From Streptomyces hygroscopicus subsp. hygroscopicus (lineage in GTDB: Bacteria; Actinomycetota; Actinomycetes; Streptomycetales; Streptomycetaceae): 64,000 bases of DNA. This document shows positions 34,903 to 44,366 of the stretch, piece after piece (position 1 is the stretch's first letter; every line of letters begins with the position of its first letter). Location: the NCBI RefSeq assembly GCF_030269125.1, contig NZ_BSSM01000005.1:62001-126000 (forward strand). Direction: 5' to 3'. Made by a program: the position numbers and the translations under genes. The notes under the pieces were generated by a model. The model searched no databases and was not told the origin of the DNA. It saw nothing but the letters and a program-made list of their open reading frames with translations.

Positions 34903-35796
34903 ATGCGTCTGAGCACGGTGATCCTCCCCATCCACCGGTGGGCCGAAGGGCAGAAGACCTGGCGGCGGGCCGAAGACCTCGGCTTCCACGCCGCGTACAC
35001 CTACGACCATCTCTCCTGGCGAAGTTTCCGCGACGGGCCGTGGTTCGGCGCGATCCCCACGCTGACGGCGGCAGCGATGGTTACGCAGCGTATGCGTTTG
35101 GGTACCCTGGTCACCTCCCCGAACTTCCGCCACCCGGTCACCCTCGCCAAGGAACTGATCTCCCTGGACGACATCTCGGGCGGCCGCGTCACCCTCGGCA
35201 TCGGCGCCGGCGGCACCGGCTTCGACGCCACCGCCCTCGGCCAGGACCCGTGGACCCCGCGCGAGCGCGCCGACCGGTTCGCCGAGTTCGTGCCGCTGCT
35301 CGACCGGCTGCTCACCGAGGACGCGGTGTCGTACGAGGGCCGCTTCTACTCGGCGGGCGAGGCCCGGAACGTCCCCGGCTGCGTCCAGCGCCCCCGGCTG
35401 CCGTTCGCTGTCGCAGCCACCGGCCCGCGCGGCCTGAGGCTCGCCGCGCGCCACGGTCAGGCCTGGGTGACCACGGGCGACCCGAAGCTGTACGAGACCG
35501 GCACTCCGGAGCAGTCCGTGGCGGCGCTGCGCGACCAGCTCGCCCGGCTGACCGACGCCTGCGCGGAGGCCGGCCGGGACGCCGCCGGCATGGGCAAGAT
35601 CCTGCTCACCGGCTTCACCCCGGACCGCGGCCGCCCGCTCGCCTCCCTGGACGCGTTCGTGGACTTCGCCGGCCGCCACCGGGACCTGGGCTTCACCGAG
35701 ATCGTCCTCCACTGGCCCATCCCGGACTCCGACTTCGCCGCCGACCAGAAGGTCTTCGAGAAGATCGCCATGGAGGCCCTCGCGCAGCTGGACTGA
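34903..35796 (+). CDS. LLM-class (luciferase-like, probably F420-dependent) oxidoreductase
   Basis: A 297-residue TIM-barrel flavin/F420 oxidoreductase. Typical features are the short N-terminal strand [41 protein letters not shown] and [18 protein letters not shown]. Family members use FMN or coenzyme F420, which Streptomyces makes; the cofactor is not certain from sequence. The ATG at 34903 gives the family N-terminus. A truncated copy lies at 32744 in the same orientation. Confidence 0.9.
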   Translation: MRLSTVILPIHRWAEGQKTWRRAEDLGFHAAYTYDHLSWRSFRDGPWFGAIPTLTAAAMVTQRMRLGTLVTSPNFRHPVTLAKELISLDDISGGRVTLGIGAGGTGFDATALGQDPWTPRERADRFAEFVPLLDRLLTEDAVSYEGRFYSAGEARNVPGCVQRPRLPFAVAATGPRGLRLAARHGQAWVTTGDPKLYETGTPEQSVAALRDQLARLTDACAEAGRDAAGMGKILLTGFTPDRGRPLASLDAFVDFAGRHRDLGFTEIVLHWPIPDSDFAADQKVFEKIAMEALAQLD

Positions 35797-35905
35797 TGCG
35801 CCCGGAGACGACTCGTGGGGCGGTGGGGGCGACCGGAGCGTCATCTGTGTCTCATCTGTGCACAGTTCCGCACGCCCGTGCGGGCATATGCGCGAGAATG
35901 ACCGG

Positions 35906-36775
35906 ATGACCTCAGCGACCAGACAAGCCGGGACCCCCGCCGCCGCGATCCGCCCGCGGCTGATCGCCACCGACCTCGACGGCACCCTGCTGCACGACGA
36001 CAAGTCGGTGTCCCCGCGGACCGTCGCCGCCCTGGCCGCCGCCGAGCAGGCGGGCATCGAGGTCTTCTTCGTCACCGGCCGCCCGGCCCGCTGGATGGAC
36101 GTCGTCAGCGACCATGTGCACGGCCACGGGCTGGCCATCTGCGGCAACGGCGCGGCCGTGGTCGACCTGCACGGCGGCCCCGGCGCCCACCGCTTCACCA
36201 AGGTGCGCGACCTGGCCCGCGCCAACGCCCTGGACGCCGTACGGCTGCTGCGCGAGGCCGCGCCGGGCACGGTGTTCGCGGTCGAGCAGACGTACGGGTT
36301 CCACCAGGAACCCGCCTACCCCAAGCTGCACATGGAGGTGCCGGGCCACCTGCTGTCCGCGGAGGAACTGCTCGCGCCCGACGGACCGACCGCCGGACAG
36401 CCCGTGCTCAAGATCCTCGCCCACCACGCGGCCCTCGACCCCGACGCCTTCCTCACCCTGGCCCGGCTGGCCGTCGGTGAGCGCGCCACCGTCACCCGCT
36501 CCAGCCCCAGCGCCCTGCTGGAACTCAGCGGCCCCGGCGTCTCCAAGGCCAGCACGCTCGCCCTGTGCTGCGCCGAACGCGGCATCTCGCACGAGGAGGT
36601 CGTCGCGTTCGGGGACATGCCCAACGACATCGAGATGCTGACCTGGGCCGGCCGCTCGTACGCCATGGGCAACGCCCACCCCGACGCCGTCGCCGCCGCC
36701 TCCGGCCGAACGGCCGCCAACACCGAGGACGGCGTGGCGATCGTGATCGAGCAGCTGCTCGACCTGCACGGCTGA
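35906..36775 (+). CDS. HAD-superfamily phosphatase, Cof type
   Basis: A 289-residue Cof-like HAD hydrolase. Motif I is ATDLDGTLL, motif II VTGRP, motif III the Lys of GVSKAST, and motif [13 protein letters not shown]; all catalytic residues are intact. ATG 35906 was preferred to upstream frames because conservation begins soon after. It is a paralogue of the gene at 24461 (shared FGDMPNDI and EDGxAxVxEQLL ending). Substrate unknown. It converges on cydCD across a hairpin at 36787. Confidence 0.9.
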   Translation: MTSATRQAGTPAAAIRPRLIATDLDGTLLHDDKSVSPRTVAALAAAEQAGIEVFFVTGRPARWMDVVSDHVHGHGLAICGNGAAVVDLHGGPGAHRFTKVRDLARANALDAVRLLREAAPGTVFAVEQTYGFHQEPAYPKLHMEVPGHLLSAEELLAPDGPTAGQPVLKILAHHAALDPDAFLTLARLAVGERATVTRSSPSALLELSGPGVSKASTLALCCAERGISHEEVVAFGDMPNDIEMLTWAGRSYAMGNAHPDAVAAASGRTAANTEDGVAIVIEQLLDLHG

Positions 36776-36786
36776 GCACGACCGCT

Positions 36787-36812
36787 CCGGCACCCGCCGC
36801 AGCGGGTGCCGG
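36787..36812. terminator. Hairpin terminator between HAD gene and cydCD
   Basis: CCGGCACCCGC (36787-36797) pairs with GCGGGTGCCGG (36802-36812), an 11-bp perfect stem with a CGCA loop. It lies between two convergent genes, 11 bp after the HAD stop and 4 bp past the cydCD stop, so it can end both transcripts. Confidence 0.7.
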
Positions 36813-36816
36813 GGCG

Positions 36817-39800
36817 TCACCGCGAGCCCACCAGCGTCTCCGCCTCCGCCTCCCGGCGCACCATCTCGCGCAACGGACCGTCCACGACGGCCAGTTCCCC
36901 GTAGGGGCCCCGCTGCACGACGCGGCCCGCGTCGAGCACCAGCACCTCGTCCACCTCGTCAAGACCGGCGAGCCGGTGGGTGATGAGCAGGGTCGTACGG
37001 CCCTCGGTGGCGGCGAGCAGATCGGCGGTGAGGGCGTCGGCCGTGGGCAGGTCCAGGTGTTCGGCGGGCTCGTCGAGGACCAGCACGGGGAAGTCGGCGA
37101 GGAGCGCGCGGGCCAGCGCGAGCCGCTGCCGCTGGCCGCCGGACAGCCGCGCCCCGTGCTCGCCCACCAGCGTGTCCAGGCCGTCGGGCAGCCCGTCCAC
37201 CCAGTCGAGCAGCCGGGCCCGGTCCAGCGCCCCGCGCAGCTCTGCCTCGGTGGCGTCCTTCCTGGCCAGCAGCAGGTTCTCGCGCACCGAACTGTCGAAG
37301 AGGTGCGCGTCCTGCGCGCACAGCCCGACCAGCCGCCGCACGTCGTCCCCGGCCAGCTCGCGGGCGTTCACCCCGGCGAGGGTGTAGGAGCCGGAGCGCG
37401 GGTCGAGGAAGCGCAGCAGTACCTGGGCGAGGGTCGTCTTGCCGGAGCCGGAGGCCCCGACCACGGCGATCCGGCGGCCCTGCTCCAGCGTCAGGTCGAG
37501 CCCGGCCAGCGCCTCCTGCCGCTGCCCCGCGTGCCGCGCGGTCAGTCCCTTGAGGACGACCGGGAACGGTGTCGCGGGTGCCTGCCGGGGCCGCTCGGGC
37601 TCGGACACCGGCTCGGGTGCGTCCAGCACCTCGCGCACCCGCTCCGCGCTGCGCCGCACCCGCTGCCGGTAGCGGACGGCGAGCGGCATCCCGAGCACGG
37701 CCTCGAACGCGGCCAGCGGGGTGAGCACGACGACGGCCAGCGCGACGCCGCCGAGCCGCCCCGCCGCCACCGCCTGGACGCCGAGCAACGCCATGGCCGT
37801 GACGGTCAGGCCGGAGACCAGCGCGGTGAGCCCGTCACCGAGCGCGGTGACGGCGGCGGCGCGCGAGGCGATCCGGGTCAGGGCGGTGTCCGCGCGCCGG
37901 GCCGCGCCGGTACGGGCGGGCAGCGCGCCGGCCACGGTCAGCTCGGCGGTGCCGGTGAGCAGATCGGCGACGCGGGTGGCGAGTTCGCCGCGGGCGGGTG
38001 CCAGCCGGCGTTCGGTGTGCCGGGCCGCGGTCGCGGTCACCAGCGGCACGCCGGCCCCGGCCGCGAGCAGGCCCACCGCGAGGGCGGCGCCCGCCTCGGG
38101 CAGCAGCCAGGCGGTGAAGCCGACGGTCGCGCCCGAGACGAGTACGGCGACGGAGGCGGGCAGCAGCCAGCGCAGCCAGTAGTCCTGGAGCGCGTCCACG
38201 TCCGCGACCAGCCGGGTCAGCAGATCACCGCGGCGGGCGGTGCGCAGCCCCGCGGGCGCGAGGCGTTCGAGCCGCCGGTAGACCGCGACCCGGGTGTCGG
38301 CCAGCATCCGCAGCACGGCGTCGTGCGAGACCAGCCGCTCGGCGTAGCGGAACACGGCCCGCCCGATCCCGAACGCCCGCGTCGCCGTCACCGCCACCAT
38401 CAGGTACAGCACCGGCGGCTGCTGCGAGGCGCGCGAGATCAGCCACCCGGAGGTCGCCATCAACCCGACGGCACTCCCGAGCGCCATCCCCCCGAGCAGC
38501 CAGGCGAGCACCAGCCTCCCCCGCCGGGCCCCGGCCATCCCCCGGACCCAGCCGAGCACGCTCCGCGCCCGCTCCGATCCCTCCTGCCCTTCCGGCTCGG
38601 AGGGCTCCCCTTCCAGCGGGCCGTTCCGGGCGGCCAGGGGACGAGGCCGGGGATCCGGGGAGCGCGGTCCCGCGGAAGGCCCGGCGTACTCACGCGCGCC
38701 CACCGGTTCCGCGGAGTCCAGCCGCACCACCCGGTCGGCCACCTCCAGCAGCGCGGGCCGGTGCACGACCACCAGCACCGTCCGGCCGGCCGCCAGCCGG
38801 CGAACCGCCGAGACGACCTCCCCCTCGGTCGCCCCGTCCAACGCCGCCGTCGGCTCGTCCAGCACCAGCAGGGGCCGGTCCGCGAGGAACGCCCGCGCGA
38901 GAGCCAGCCGCTGCCGCTGCCCCGCCGACAGCCCGGCCCCGTCCTCCCCGAGTACCGTGCCGGCGCCCTCGGGCAGCGCGTCCACGAAGTCGAGCGCCCC
39001 CGCGTCCCGCAGCGCCCGGCGCACGGCGTCGTCGTCCGCGTCCGGCCGCGCCAGCCGCACGTTCTCGGCGATCGTCCCGGCGTACAGGTGCGGGCGCTGC
39101 GGCACCCACGCGATCCGCGACCGCCACTCCGCCATGTCCAGCTCGGCGAGATCGACGCCTCCGACCCGCACCCGGCCCGCGGCGGGCCGTACGAACCCCA
39201 GCAGCACGTCCAGCAGCGTCGACTTGCCCGCCCCGCTCGGCCCGACCAGCGCGACGGTCTCCCCGGGCTCGACGGTGAACGACACCTCGCCCACCGCGTC
39301 CGCGGACCGCCCGGGATACCGCACGGTGACCCCCTCGAAGGCCACCGCCCCCGACGGCACCGCGCCGGTCCCGGACACCGGCACCGGCGTCTCCAGCACC
39401 GCGAAGATCTCCTCCGCGGCGGCCAGCCCCTCCGCCGCCGCGTGGTACTGGGCCCCGACCTGGCGCAGCGGCAGATACGCCTCCGGCGCCAGCACCAGGA
39501 TCACCAGCCCGATGTACAGATCCATGTCGCCGCGGACCAGCCGCATGCCGATCGTCACGGCGACCAGCGCCACCGACAGCGTGGCCAGCAGCTCCAGCGC
39601 GAAGGACGAGATGAAGGCGATCCGCAGGGTCCGCATGGTCGCCTGGCGGTACTCACCGGTGATCCGGCGGATGGACTCCGCCTGGGCCCTGGCCCGGCCG
39701 AACACCTTCAGTGTGGGCAGCCCCGCGACCACGTCCAGGAAGTGCCCGGACAACCGGGACAGCAGCCGCCACTGCCGGTCCGTCCGCGCCTGGGTGGCCC

Positions 39801-40338
39801 AGCCGATCAGCATCATGAACAGCGGAATGAGCGGCAGGGTGCCGACGATGATCGCCGCCGACACCCAGTCCTCGGTGACGATCCGCGCCAGCACCGCCAC
39901 CGGCACCACCACCGCGAGCCCCAGCTGCGGCAGATAGCGTGAGAAGTAGTCGTCGAGGGCGTCGACCCCGCGCGTGGCGAGAGTGACCAGCGAGCCGGTG
40001 CGCTGTCCGCCGAGCCATCCGGGGCCGAGCGCCGCCGCCCGGTCGAGCAGGCGTCCCCGCAGCTCGGACTTCACCGCGGCGCTCGCCCGGTGGGCGGCCC
40101 GTTCGGTGAGCCACGCGACCAGCGCCCGGCCCGCGGACACCGCCACCAGGAGCAGCAGGGGGGTGGACAGTCCGGCGGCGGACCGTCCGTGCTGGAAGGC
40201 GCCGACGACCACCTCGGCGATGAGCATCGCCTGGGCGATGACCAGCCCGGCACCGACGGCGCCCAGGGCGACGACCGCCACCAGGAAGAAGCGGGTGGCA
40301 CGGGCGTACCGCAGCAGACGAGGATCGACTGGTTTCAC
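36817..40338 (-). CDS. cydCD: Fused CydD-CydC ABC transporter (thiol exporter for cytochrome bd assembly)
   Basis: A 1173-residue fusion of both half-transporters, CydD first. The first half has six helices, then Walker A GPSGAGKST, signature LSAGQRQRLALARAFL and Walker B LLVLDEPTAALD. A Pro/Arg-rich linker (about 555-590) joins the second half, with Walker A GASGSGKTT, signature LSGGQRQRLALARALL and Walker B VLVLDEPAEHLD. In E. coli CydDC exports glutathione/cysteine and is needed for bd oxidase assembly. The start GTG at 40338 lies inside a parS palindrome. An in-frame stop lies just upstream, so no earlier start is possible. Confidence 0.95.
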   Translation of the reverse strand: MKPVDPRLLRYARATRFFLVAVVALGAVGAGLVIAQAMLIAEVVVGAFQHGRSAAGLSTPLLLLVAVSAGRALVAWLTERAAHRASAAVKSELRGRLLDRAAALGPGWLGGQRTGSLVTLATRGVDALDDYFSRYLPQLGLAVVVPVAVLARIVTEDWVSAAIIVGTLPLIPLFMMLIGWATQARTDRQWRLLSRLSGHFLDVVAGLPTLKVFGRARAQAESIRRITGEYRQATMRTLRIAFISSFALELLATLSVALVAVTIGMRLVRGDMDLYIGLVILVLAPEAYLPLRQVGAQYHAAAEGLAAAEEIFAVLETPVPVSGTGAVPSGAVAFEGVTVRYPGRSADAVGEVSFTVEPGETVALVGPSGAGKSTLLDVLLGFVRPAAGRVRVGGVDLAELDMAEWRSRIAWVPQRPHLYAGTIAENVRLARPDADDDAVRRALRDAGALDFVDALPEGAGTVLGEDGAGLSAGQRQRLALARAFLADRPLLVLDEPTAALDGATEGEVVSAVRRLAAGRTVLVVVHRPALLEVADRVVRLDSAEPVGAREYAGPSAGPRSPDPRPRPLAARNGPLEGEPSEPEGQEGSERARSVLGWVRGMAGARRGRLVLAWLLGGMALGSAVGLMATSGWLISRASQQPPVLYLMVAVTATRAFGIGRAVFRYAERLVSHDAVLRMLADTRVAVYRRLERLAPAGLRTARRGDLLTRLVADVDALQDYWLRWLLPASVAVLVSGATVGFTAWLLPEAGAALAVGLLAAGAGVPLVTATAARHTERRLAPARGELATRVADLLTGTAELTVAGALPARTGAARRADTALTRIASRAAAVTALGDGLTALVSGLTVTAMALLGVQAVAAGRLGGVALAVVVLTPLAAFEAVLGMPLAVRYRQRVRRSAERVREVLDAPEPVSEPERPRQAPATPFPVVLKGLTARHAGQRQEALAGLDLTLEQGRRIAVVGASGSGKTTLAQVLLRFLDPRSGSYTLAGVNARELAGDDVRRLVGLCAQDAHLFDSSVRENLLLARKDATEAELRGALDRARLLDWVDGLPDGLDTLVGEHGARLSGGQRQRLALARALLADFPVLVLDEPAEHLDLPTADALTADLLAATEGRTTLLITHRLAGLDEVDEVLVLDAGRVVQRGPYGELAVVDGPLREMVRREAEAETLVGSR

Positions 40339-40345
40339 GTGAAAC
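40332..40345. other. parS site overlapping the cydCD start codon
   Basis: GTTTCACGTGAAAC, 14/14 match. The GTG (minus-strand 40338) at its centre is the cydCD initiation codon, so the first two residues after Val (Lys, Pro) are partly set by the palindrome. ParB binding here would cover the ribosome-binding region of DNA. Confidence 0.93.
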
Positions 40346-40368
40346 AGGCCCTTCGGTCCAGAGGGTGT

Positions 40369-40382
40369 GTTTCACGTGAAAC
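40369..40382. other. parS site in the cydB-cydCD gap
   Basis: GTTTCACGTGAAAC, 14/14 match, 37 bp from the previous site centre to centre. The flanks extend it to an 18-bp palindrome (GTGTTTCACGTGAAACAC). The two sites occupy most of the 59-bp gap. Confidence 0.93.
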
Positions 40383-40397
40383 ACACCCTCGGCGGAC

Positions 40398-41402
40398 TCA
40401 ATGTGCGGGTTCGGCGATGTGCTGTGTGCCGATCCGCTTGCGGAACACCCAGTAGGTCCAGCCCTGGTAGAGCACCACCAGCGGGGTCGCGATCACCGCG
40501 AGCCAGGTCATGATCTTCAGGGTGTAGGGGCTGGACGAGGCGTTGCTGACCGTCAGGCTCCAGTTCCCGTCGAGGGTGGAGGGCATGACGTTCGGGAAGA
40601 GCGACAGGAAGAGCATCGCCACGGCCGCCACGATGGTGAGGCCGGACAGGCTGAACGCCCAGCCCTCGCGTCCGAGCTGGTTCGCGACCAGCGCGCCCAC
40701 CAGGGCGACGGCCGCCACGATCAGGGCGACCAGGCTCTTGCCGTCACCGCTGTCGGCCTGCGTCCACAGCAGGAAGGCCACCGCCAGCACGGCCGCGAGG
40801 AGTCCGGCCCACAGGGCCAGCTGCCGTGCCCGCCCCCGGATGTCGCCGACGGTCTTGAGCGCCGTGAACACCGCGCCGTGGAAGGTGAACAGCGTGAGCG
40901 TCACCAACCCGCCGAGCAGGGCATAGGGGTTGAGCAGGTCCCAGAAGCTGCCGACGTACTCGAAGTGCCGGTCGATCTTGACGCCCCGCACGATGTTCCC
41001 GAAGGCCACGCCCCACAGGAACGCCGGGATCAGGGAGGTCCAGAAGATCGCCCTCTCCCAGTTGCGCTGCCAGTTCTCCTCGGGCCGCTTCGCCCGGTAC
41101 TCGAAGGCGACGCCGCGGACGATCAGGCAGACCAGGATGACCAGCAGGGGCAGGTAGAAGCCGGAGAAGAGGGTGGCGTACCACTCGGGGAAGGCGGCGA
41201 AGGTCGCGCCGCCCGCCGTGAGCAGCCACACCTCGTTGCCGTCCCAGACCGGTCCGACGGTGTTGATGAGCACACGGCGCTCGGACCGGTCCCGGGCCAG
41301 CAGCTTGGTGAGGATGCCGACCCCGAAGTCGAAGCCCTCCAGGAAGAAGTAGCCGGTCCACAGGACGGCGATCAGGACGAACCAGACGTCGTGAAGTTCC
41401 AT
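40398..41402 (-). CDS. cydB: Cytochrome bd oxidase subunit II
   Basis: A 334-residue integral membrane protein with about eight or nine helices. The conserved N-terminus includes WTGYFFLEGFDFGVG, followed by NTVGPVWDGNEVWLLTAGGATFAAFP, a signature of CydB. It pairs with CydA to reduce oxygen using menaquinol without proton pumping. It is 15 bp downstream of cydA and 59 bp upstream of cydCD, one operon. Confidence 0.96.
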   Translation of the reverse strand: MELHDVWFVLIAVLWTGYFFLEGFDFGVGILTKLLARDRSERRVLINTVGPVWDGNEVWLLTAGGATFAAFPEWYATLFSGFYLPLLVILVCLIVRGVAFEYRAKRPEENWQRNWERAIFWTSLIPAFLWGVAFGNIVRGVKIDRHFEYVGSFWDLLNPYALLGGLVTLTLFTFHGAVFTALKTVGDIRGRARQLALWAGLLAAVLAVAFLLWTQADSGDGKSLVALIVAAVALVGALVANQLGREGWAFSLSGLTIVAAVAMLFLSLFPNVMPSTLDGNWSLTVSNASSSPYTLKIMTWLAVIATPLVVLYQGWTYWVFRKRIGTQHIAEPAH

Positions 41403-41417
41403 GACTGTTCCCTCGGC

Positions 41418-42926
41418 CTAGTACGAGAAGGCCATCGGCTTGTCGGCGTCACGGGTGTCGCCGCCGATCTTCGTGGGCGGGTTGAGGTCGTCCTCGGTCA
41501 GCTCGGGCGGGCCGGCCTTGACGTACTTCGCGAGCAGCTTGACCTCGATCACCGCGAGGATCGCGTACAGCGAGGTGAAGACGATCATCGAGGTGAGGAC
41601 CTCGCCCTGGGAGACACCGGGGGAGACCGCGTCCCGGGTCCGCAGGACGCCGTAGACGACCCACGGCTGACGGCCCATCTCGGTGAAGATCCAGCCCCAG
41701 GAGTTGGCGATCAGCGGGAAGGCCATGGTCCAGGTCGCGACGCGCCAGAACCAGGGGGCCGTCCTCGGGCCGAGCGCCTTCTTCCCGAACAGCACCAGGT
41801 GCGGCACCTCGTCCTCTCCGACCCGCAGATGCTCGGGCAGCATGAACTTCTTGCGGGTGAGCCAGAGTCCGGCCAGGCCGAGGGCGAAGGACGCCATGCC
41901 GAAGCCGATCATCCAGCGGAAGCCCCAGAAGGCGACGGGGATGTTGGGCCGGTAGTCGCCGGGTCCGAACTGCTGCTGCTCGGCCTTGTTGACGTCGTTG
42001 ATCCCCGGGACCTCCGACGTGAAGTTGTCGTTGGCGAGGAAGGAGAGCAGGCCGGGTATCTCGATCGCGACCGTGTTGTGGCCCTTCTCCACGTCGCCGT
42101 AGGCGAAGATCGAGAACGGAGCCGGCTTCTGGCCGTCCCACAGCGCCTCGGCGGCGGCCATCTTCATCGGCTGCTGCTTGAACATGACCTTGCCGAGGGT
42201 GTCGCCGCTGACCGCGGTGAGCATGCCGGCGATGACGACGGTGATCAGGCCCAGCCGCAGCGAGGTCTTCATCTCGCGGATGTGCTTCTTGCGGGCCAGG
42301 TGGTAGGCGGAGATGCCGACCATGAAGGCGCCACCGGTCAGGAACGCGGCGGCCAGCGTGTGGAAGACCTGGCTCAGCGCGGTGTTCTGGGTGAGCACCG
42401 CCAGGAAGTCGGTGAGTTCGGCGCGCCCCCTGACCTTGTCGATCTTGTAGCCGACCGGGTGCTGCATCCAGGAGTTGGCCGCGAGGATGAAGTAGGCCGA
42501 CAGGATCGTGCCGATCGAGACCATCCAGATGCAGGCCAGGTGGATCTTCTTCGGCAGCTTGTCCCAGCCGAAGATCCACAGCCCGATGAACGTGGACTCG
42601 AAGAAGAACGCGATCAGCGCCTCGAAGGCGAGCGGAGCGCCGAAGATGTCACCGACGAAGCGCGAGTAGTCGGACCAGTTCATGCCGAACTGGAACTCCT
42701 GCACGATGCCGGTGACCACACCCATCGCGATGTTGATCAGGAAGAGCTTCCCCCAGAACTTCGTCGCTCTGAGGTACTTCTCCTTCTCCGTGCGGACCCA
42801 GGCCGTCTGCAACCCGGCCGTGAGGGCGGCCAGGGAGATCGTCAGTGGAACGAACAGGAAGTGGTAGACGGTCGTGATGCCGAACTGCCAGCGCGCCAGT
42901 GTCTCCGGCGCCAGAGCCAGGTCCAC
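41418..42926 (-). CDS. cydA: Cytochrome bd oxidase subunit I
   Basis: A 502-residue haem-binding subunit with about nine helices. His22 (VYHFLF) corresponds to the haem d/b595 ligand His19 of E. coli. The GRQPWVVYGVLRT motif is intact and the second haem ligand region is QHPVGY. The quinol-binding Q loop is the short type. The GTG at 42926 has AAGGAG upstream. It heads cydABCD. A perfect Rex operator lies about 82 bp before the start, so repression at high NAD+/NADH ratio is expected. Confidence 0.96.
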   Translation of the reverse strand: MDLALAPETLARWQFGITTVYHFLFVPLTISLAALTAGLQTAWVRTEKEKYLRATKFWGKLFLINIAMGVVTGIVQEFQFGMNWSDYSRFVGDIFGAPLAFEALIAFFFESTFIGLWIFGWDKLPKKIHLACIWMVSIGTILSAYFILAANSWMQHPVGYKIDKVRGRAELTDFLAVLTQNTALSQVFHTLAAAFLTGGAFMVGISAYHLARKKHIREMKTSLRLGLITVVIAGMLTAVSGDTLGKVMFKQQPMKMAAAEALWDGQKPAPFSIFAYGDVEKGHNTVAIEIPGLLSFLANDNFTSEVPGINDVNKAEQQQFGPGDYRPNIPVAFWGFRWMIGFGMASFALGLAGLWLTRKKFMLPEHLRVGEDEVPHLVLFGKKALGPRTAPWFWRVATWTMAFPLIANSWGWIFTEMGRQPWVVYGVLRTRDAVSPGVSQGEVLTSMIVFTSLYAILAVIEVKLLAKYVKAGPPELTEDDLNPPTKIGGDTRDADKPMAFSY

Positions 42927-43008
42927 GTCGTCACTCTCCTTACTACGCCGTGGTACTGCGGCGATTCGCCCCGCCTGTCACCTGCAAACGGGGCAAACGG
43001 GACGTGCT

Positions 43009-43024
43009 TGTGAACGCGTTCACA
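43009..43024. promoter_or_regulatory. Rex operator of cydABCD (TGTGAACGCGTTCACA)
   Basis: A perfect 16-bp palindrome identical to the Rex-operator core known upstream of cydABCD in S. coelicolor, extended on the left by T to TTGTGAAC. A further half-site TTCACA lies at 43025-43030. Rex releases when NADH rises, so the bd oxidase operon is induced under low oxygen. Confidence 0.93.
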
Positions 43025-43204
43025 TTCACAAGCCATTATTGCGCACTGCTTTTCAGCCAGGAAGTCCGGGGGCGTTCTCTTGCCTCGGAGTCAAGATTCC
43101 CGAAGTCCCCCGAAGGTCGCGAGGAAGGGGCCGTAGGGCGGGCATGGATCTGCCCGTTCGTGGGTAACTCCCGCCGCCCGCACGGCAGTTGACGCCAATG
43201 TCCC

Positions 43205-43218
43205 CTTTCACGTGAAAC
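43205..43218. other. parS site (13/14), abutting a terminator
   Basis: CTTTCACGTGAAAC differs from consensus only at the first base. Its last two bases overlap the arm of the terminator at 43217-43245. Read on the minus strand, its TTTCACG follows the hairpin in the place of a U-tract. Confidence 0.85.
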
Positions 43219-43245
43219 GGGCGCCCGGCTCTGCCGGGCGCCCGT
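43217..43245. terminator. 13-bp perfect hairpin downstream of the aminotransferase gene
   Basis: ACGGGCGCCCGGC (43217-43229) pairs with GCCGGGCGCCCGT (43233-43245), with a 3-nt loop. On the minus strand it follows the aminotransferase stop by 41 bp and is followed by TTTCACG from the parS site. Confidence 0.75.
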
Positions 43246-43286
43246 GATCTTCTCCGGCGTGAGCCGGATTACAGCCGTGAACCGGC

Positions 43287-44366
43287 TTACGGCTGGTTGC
43301 GGAAGGCCTCCGCGACCTTCAGGAAGATGTCGTTCGCCTCCGCCTCGCCGATCGTGACCCGGGCACCCTCGCCCGCGAACGGCCGGACCACCACGCCGTG
43401 CTCCTCACAGGCCTGCGCGAACGCCGTCGTACGCTCCCCGAGCCGCATCCACACGAAGTTGGCCTGCGTCTCCGGCACCGTCCAGCCCTGCGCGCGCAGC
43501 GCGTCGACCACGCGGGTGCGCTCGCACACCAGCGAGCCGACCCGGCCCAGCAGCTCGTCCTCGGCCCGCAGCGAGGCGATCGCCGCCTCCTGCGCCAGCT
43601 GGCTCACGCCGAACGGCACCGCCGTCTTGCGCAGCGCGGCGGCCACCGGCTCATGGGCGATCGCGAAACCGACGCGCAGCCCGGCGAGCCCGTACGCCTT
43701 GGAGAACGTCCGCAGGACGCAGACGTTGGGTCGCTTCCGGTACAGCTCCACGCCGTCGGGCACCTCGGGGTCGCGGTTGAACTCCCGGTACGCCTCGTCC
43801 AGCACCACCAGGACGTCCTTGGGCACCCGGTCCAGGAAGCGCTCCAGCTCGGCCCGCCGCACCACCGTGCCGGTCGGGTTGTTCGGGTTGCAGACGAAGA
43901 TCAGCCGCGTCCGGTCGGTGATCGCGTCCGCCATCGCGTCCAGGTCGTGCACATCGCCTTCCGTGAGCGGCACCTGCACCGACCGGGCCCCGTTGACCTG
44001 CGTGATGATCGGGTACGCCTCGAAGGACCGCCAGGCGTAGATCACCTCGTCGCCGGGGCCGCTGGTCGCCTGGATCAGCTGCTGGGCGACGCCCACCGAA
44101 CCCGTGCCGGTGGCCACGTGCGTGGCGGGCACCCCGAAGCGCTCCGCCAGCTCCTCGGTCAGGGCGGCGCACGCCATGTCGGGGTAGCGGTTGAAGGAGG
44201 CGGCGGCCGCCGTCACGCTCTCCAGCACCCCGGGAAGCGGCGGGTACGGGTTCTCGTTCGAGGACAGCTTGTAGGCGGCCGGTCCGTCGGACGCGGCCGG
44301 CTTGCCCGGCTTGTAGGTGGGGATACCCTCCAGCTCGGCGCGCAGCTTCGGGCTCGTCTCGCTCAC
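43287..44366 (-). CDS. Aminotransferase, histidinol-phosphate/aromatic type (HisC-like, Pat)
   Basis: A 359-residue fold-type I PLP aminotransferase. Visible motifs are [27 protein letters not shown], the DEAYREF strand and the PLP Lys in [15 protein letters not shown]. It is HisC-like but lies far from a his operon, and resembles Pat-type enzymes that transaminate phenylpyruvate. Pairing with pheA in the same region would fit phenylalanine synthesis (inference). GTG 44366 has GAGGAGG 6 bases upstream; the GTG directly before it is an alternative. Confidence 0.88.
   Translation of the reverse strand: MSETSPKLRAELEGIPTYKPGKPAASDGPAAYKLSSNENPYPPLPGVLESVTAAAASFNRYPDMACAALTEELAERFGVPATHVATGTGSVGVAQQLIQATSGPGDEVIYAWRSFEAYPIITQVNGARSVQVPLTEGDVHDLDAMADAITDRTRLIFVCNPNNPTGTVVRRAELERFLDRVPKDVLVVLDEAYREFNRDPEVPDGVELYRKRPNVCVLRTFSKAYGLAGLRVGFAIAHEPVAAALRKTAVPFGVSQLAQEAAIASLRAEDELLGRVGSLVCERTRVVDALRAQGWTVPETQANFVWMRLGERTTAFAQACEEHGVVVRPFAGEGARVTIGEAEANDIFLKVAEAFRNQP

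Larger units (their letters stand above)
42927..43286. promoter_or_regulatory. cyd promoter region and gap to aminotransferase gene
   Basis: A 360-bp gap with no gene. It contains the Rex operator (43009-43024), a parS site (43205-43218) and a terminator hairpin (43217-43245) for the aminotransferase read from the right. The AT-rich stretch 43020-43060 is the likely cyd promoter zone. Confidence 0.7.

Noticed and set aside
36565..39942. A 1125-residue plus-strand open frame opposite cydCD
   Set aside because: It is antisense to a perfect CydDC fusion, and its composition (His/Gln/Arg/Gly-rich, no domain) is that of a GC-rich shadow frame.
40401..43013. An 870-residue plus-strand open frame opposite cydB and cydA
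   Set aside because: It lies antisense to clear oxidase genes and has a low-complexity His/Glu/Gly composition; a shadow of high GC.
43009..43024. Treating TGTGAACGCGTTCACA as another parS site
   Set aside because: The centre is ACGCGT, not CACGTG, and it matches the Rex operator, with cydA directly downstream.
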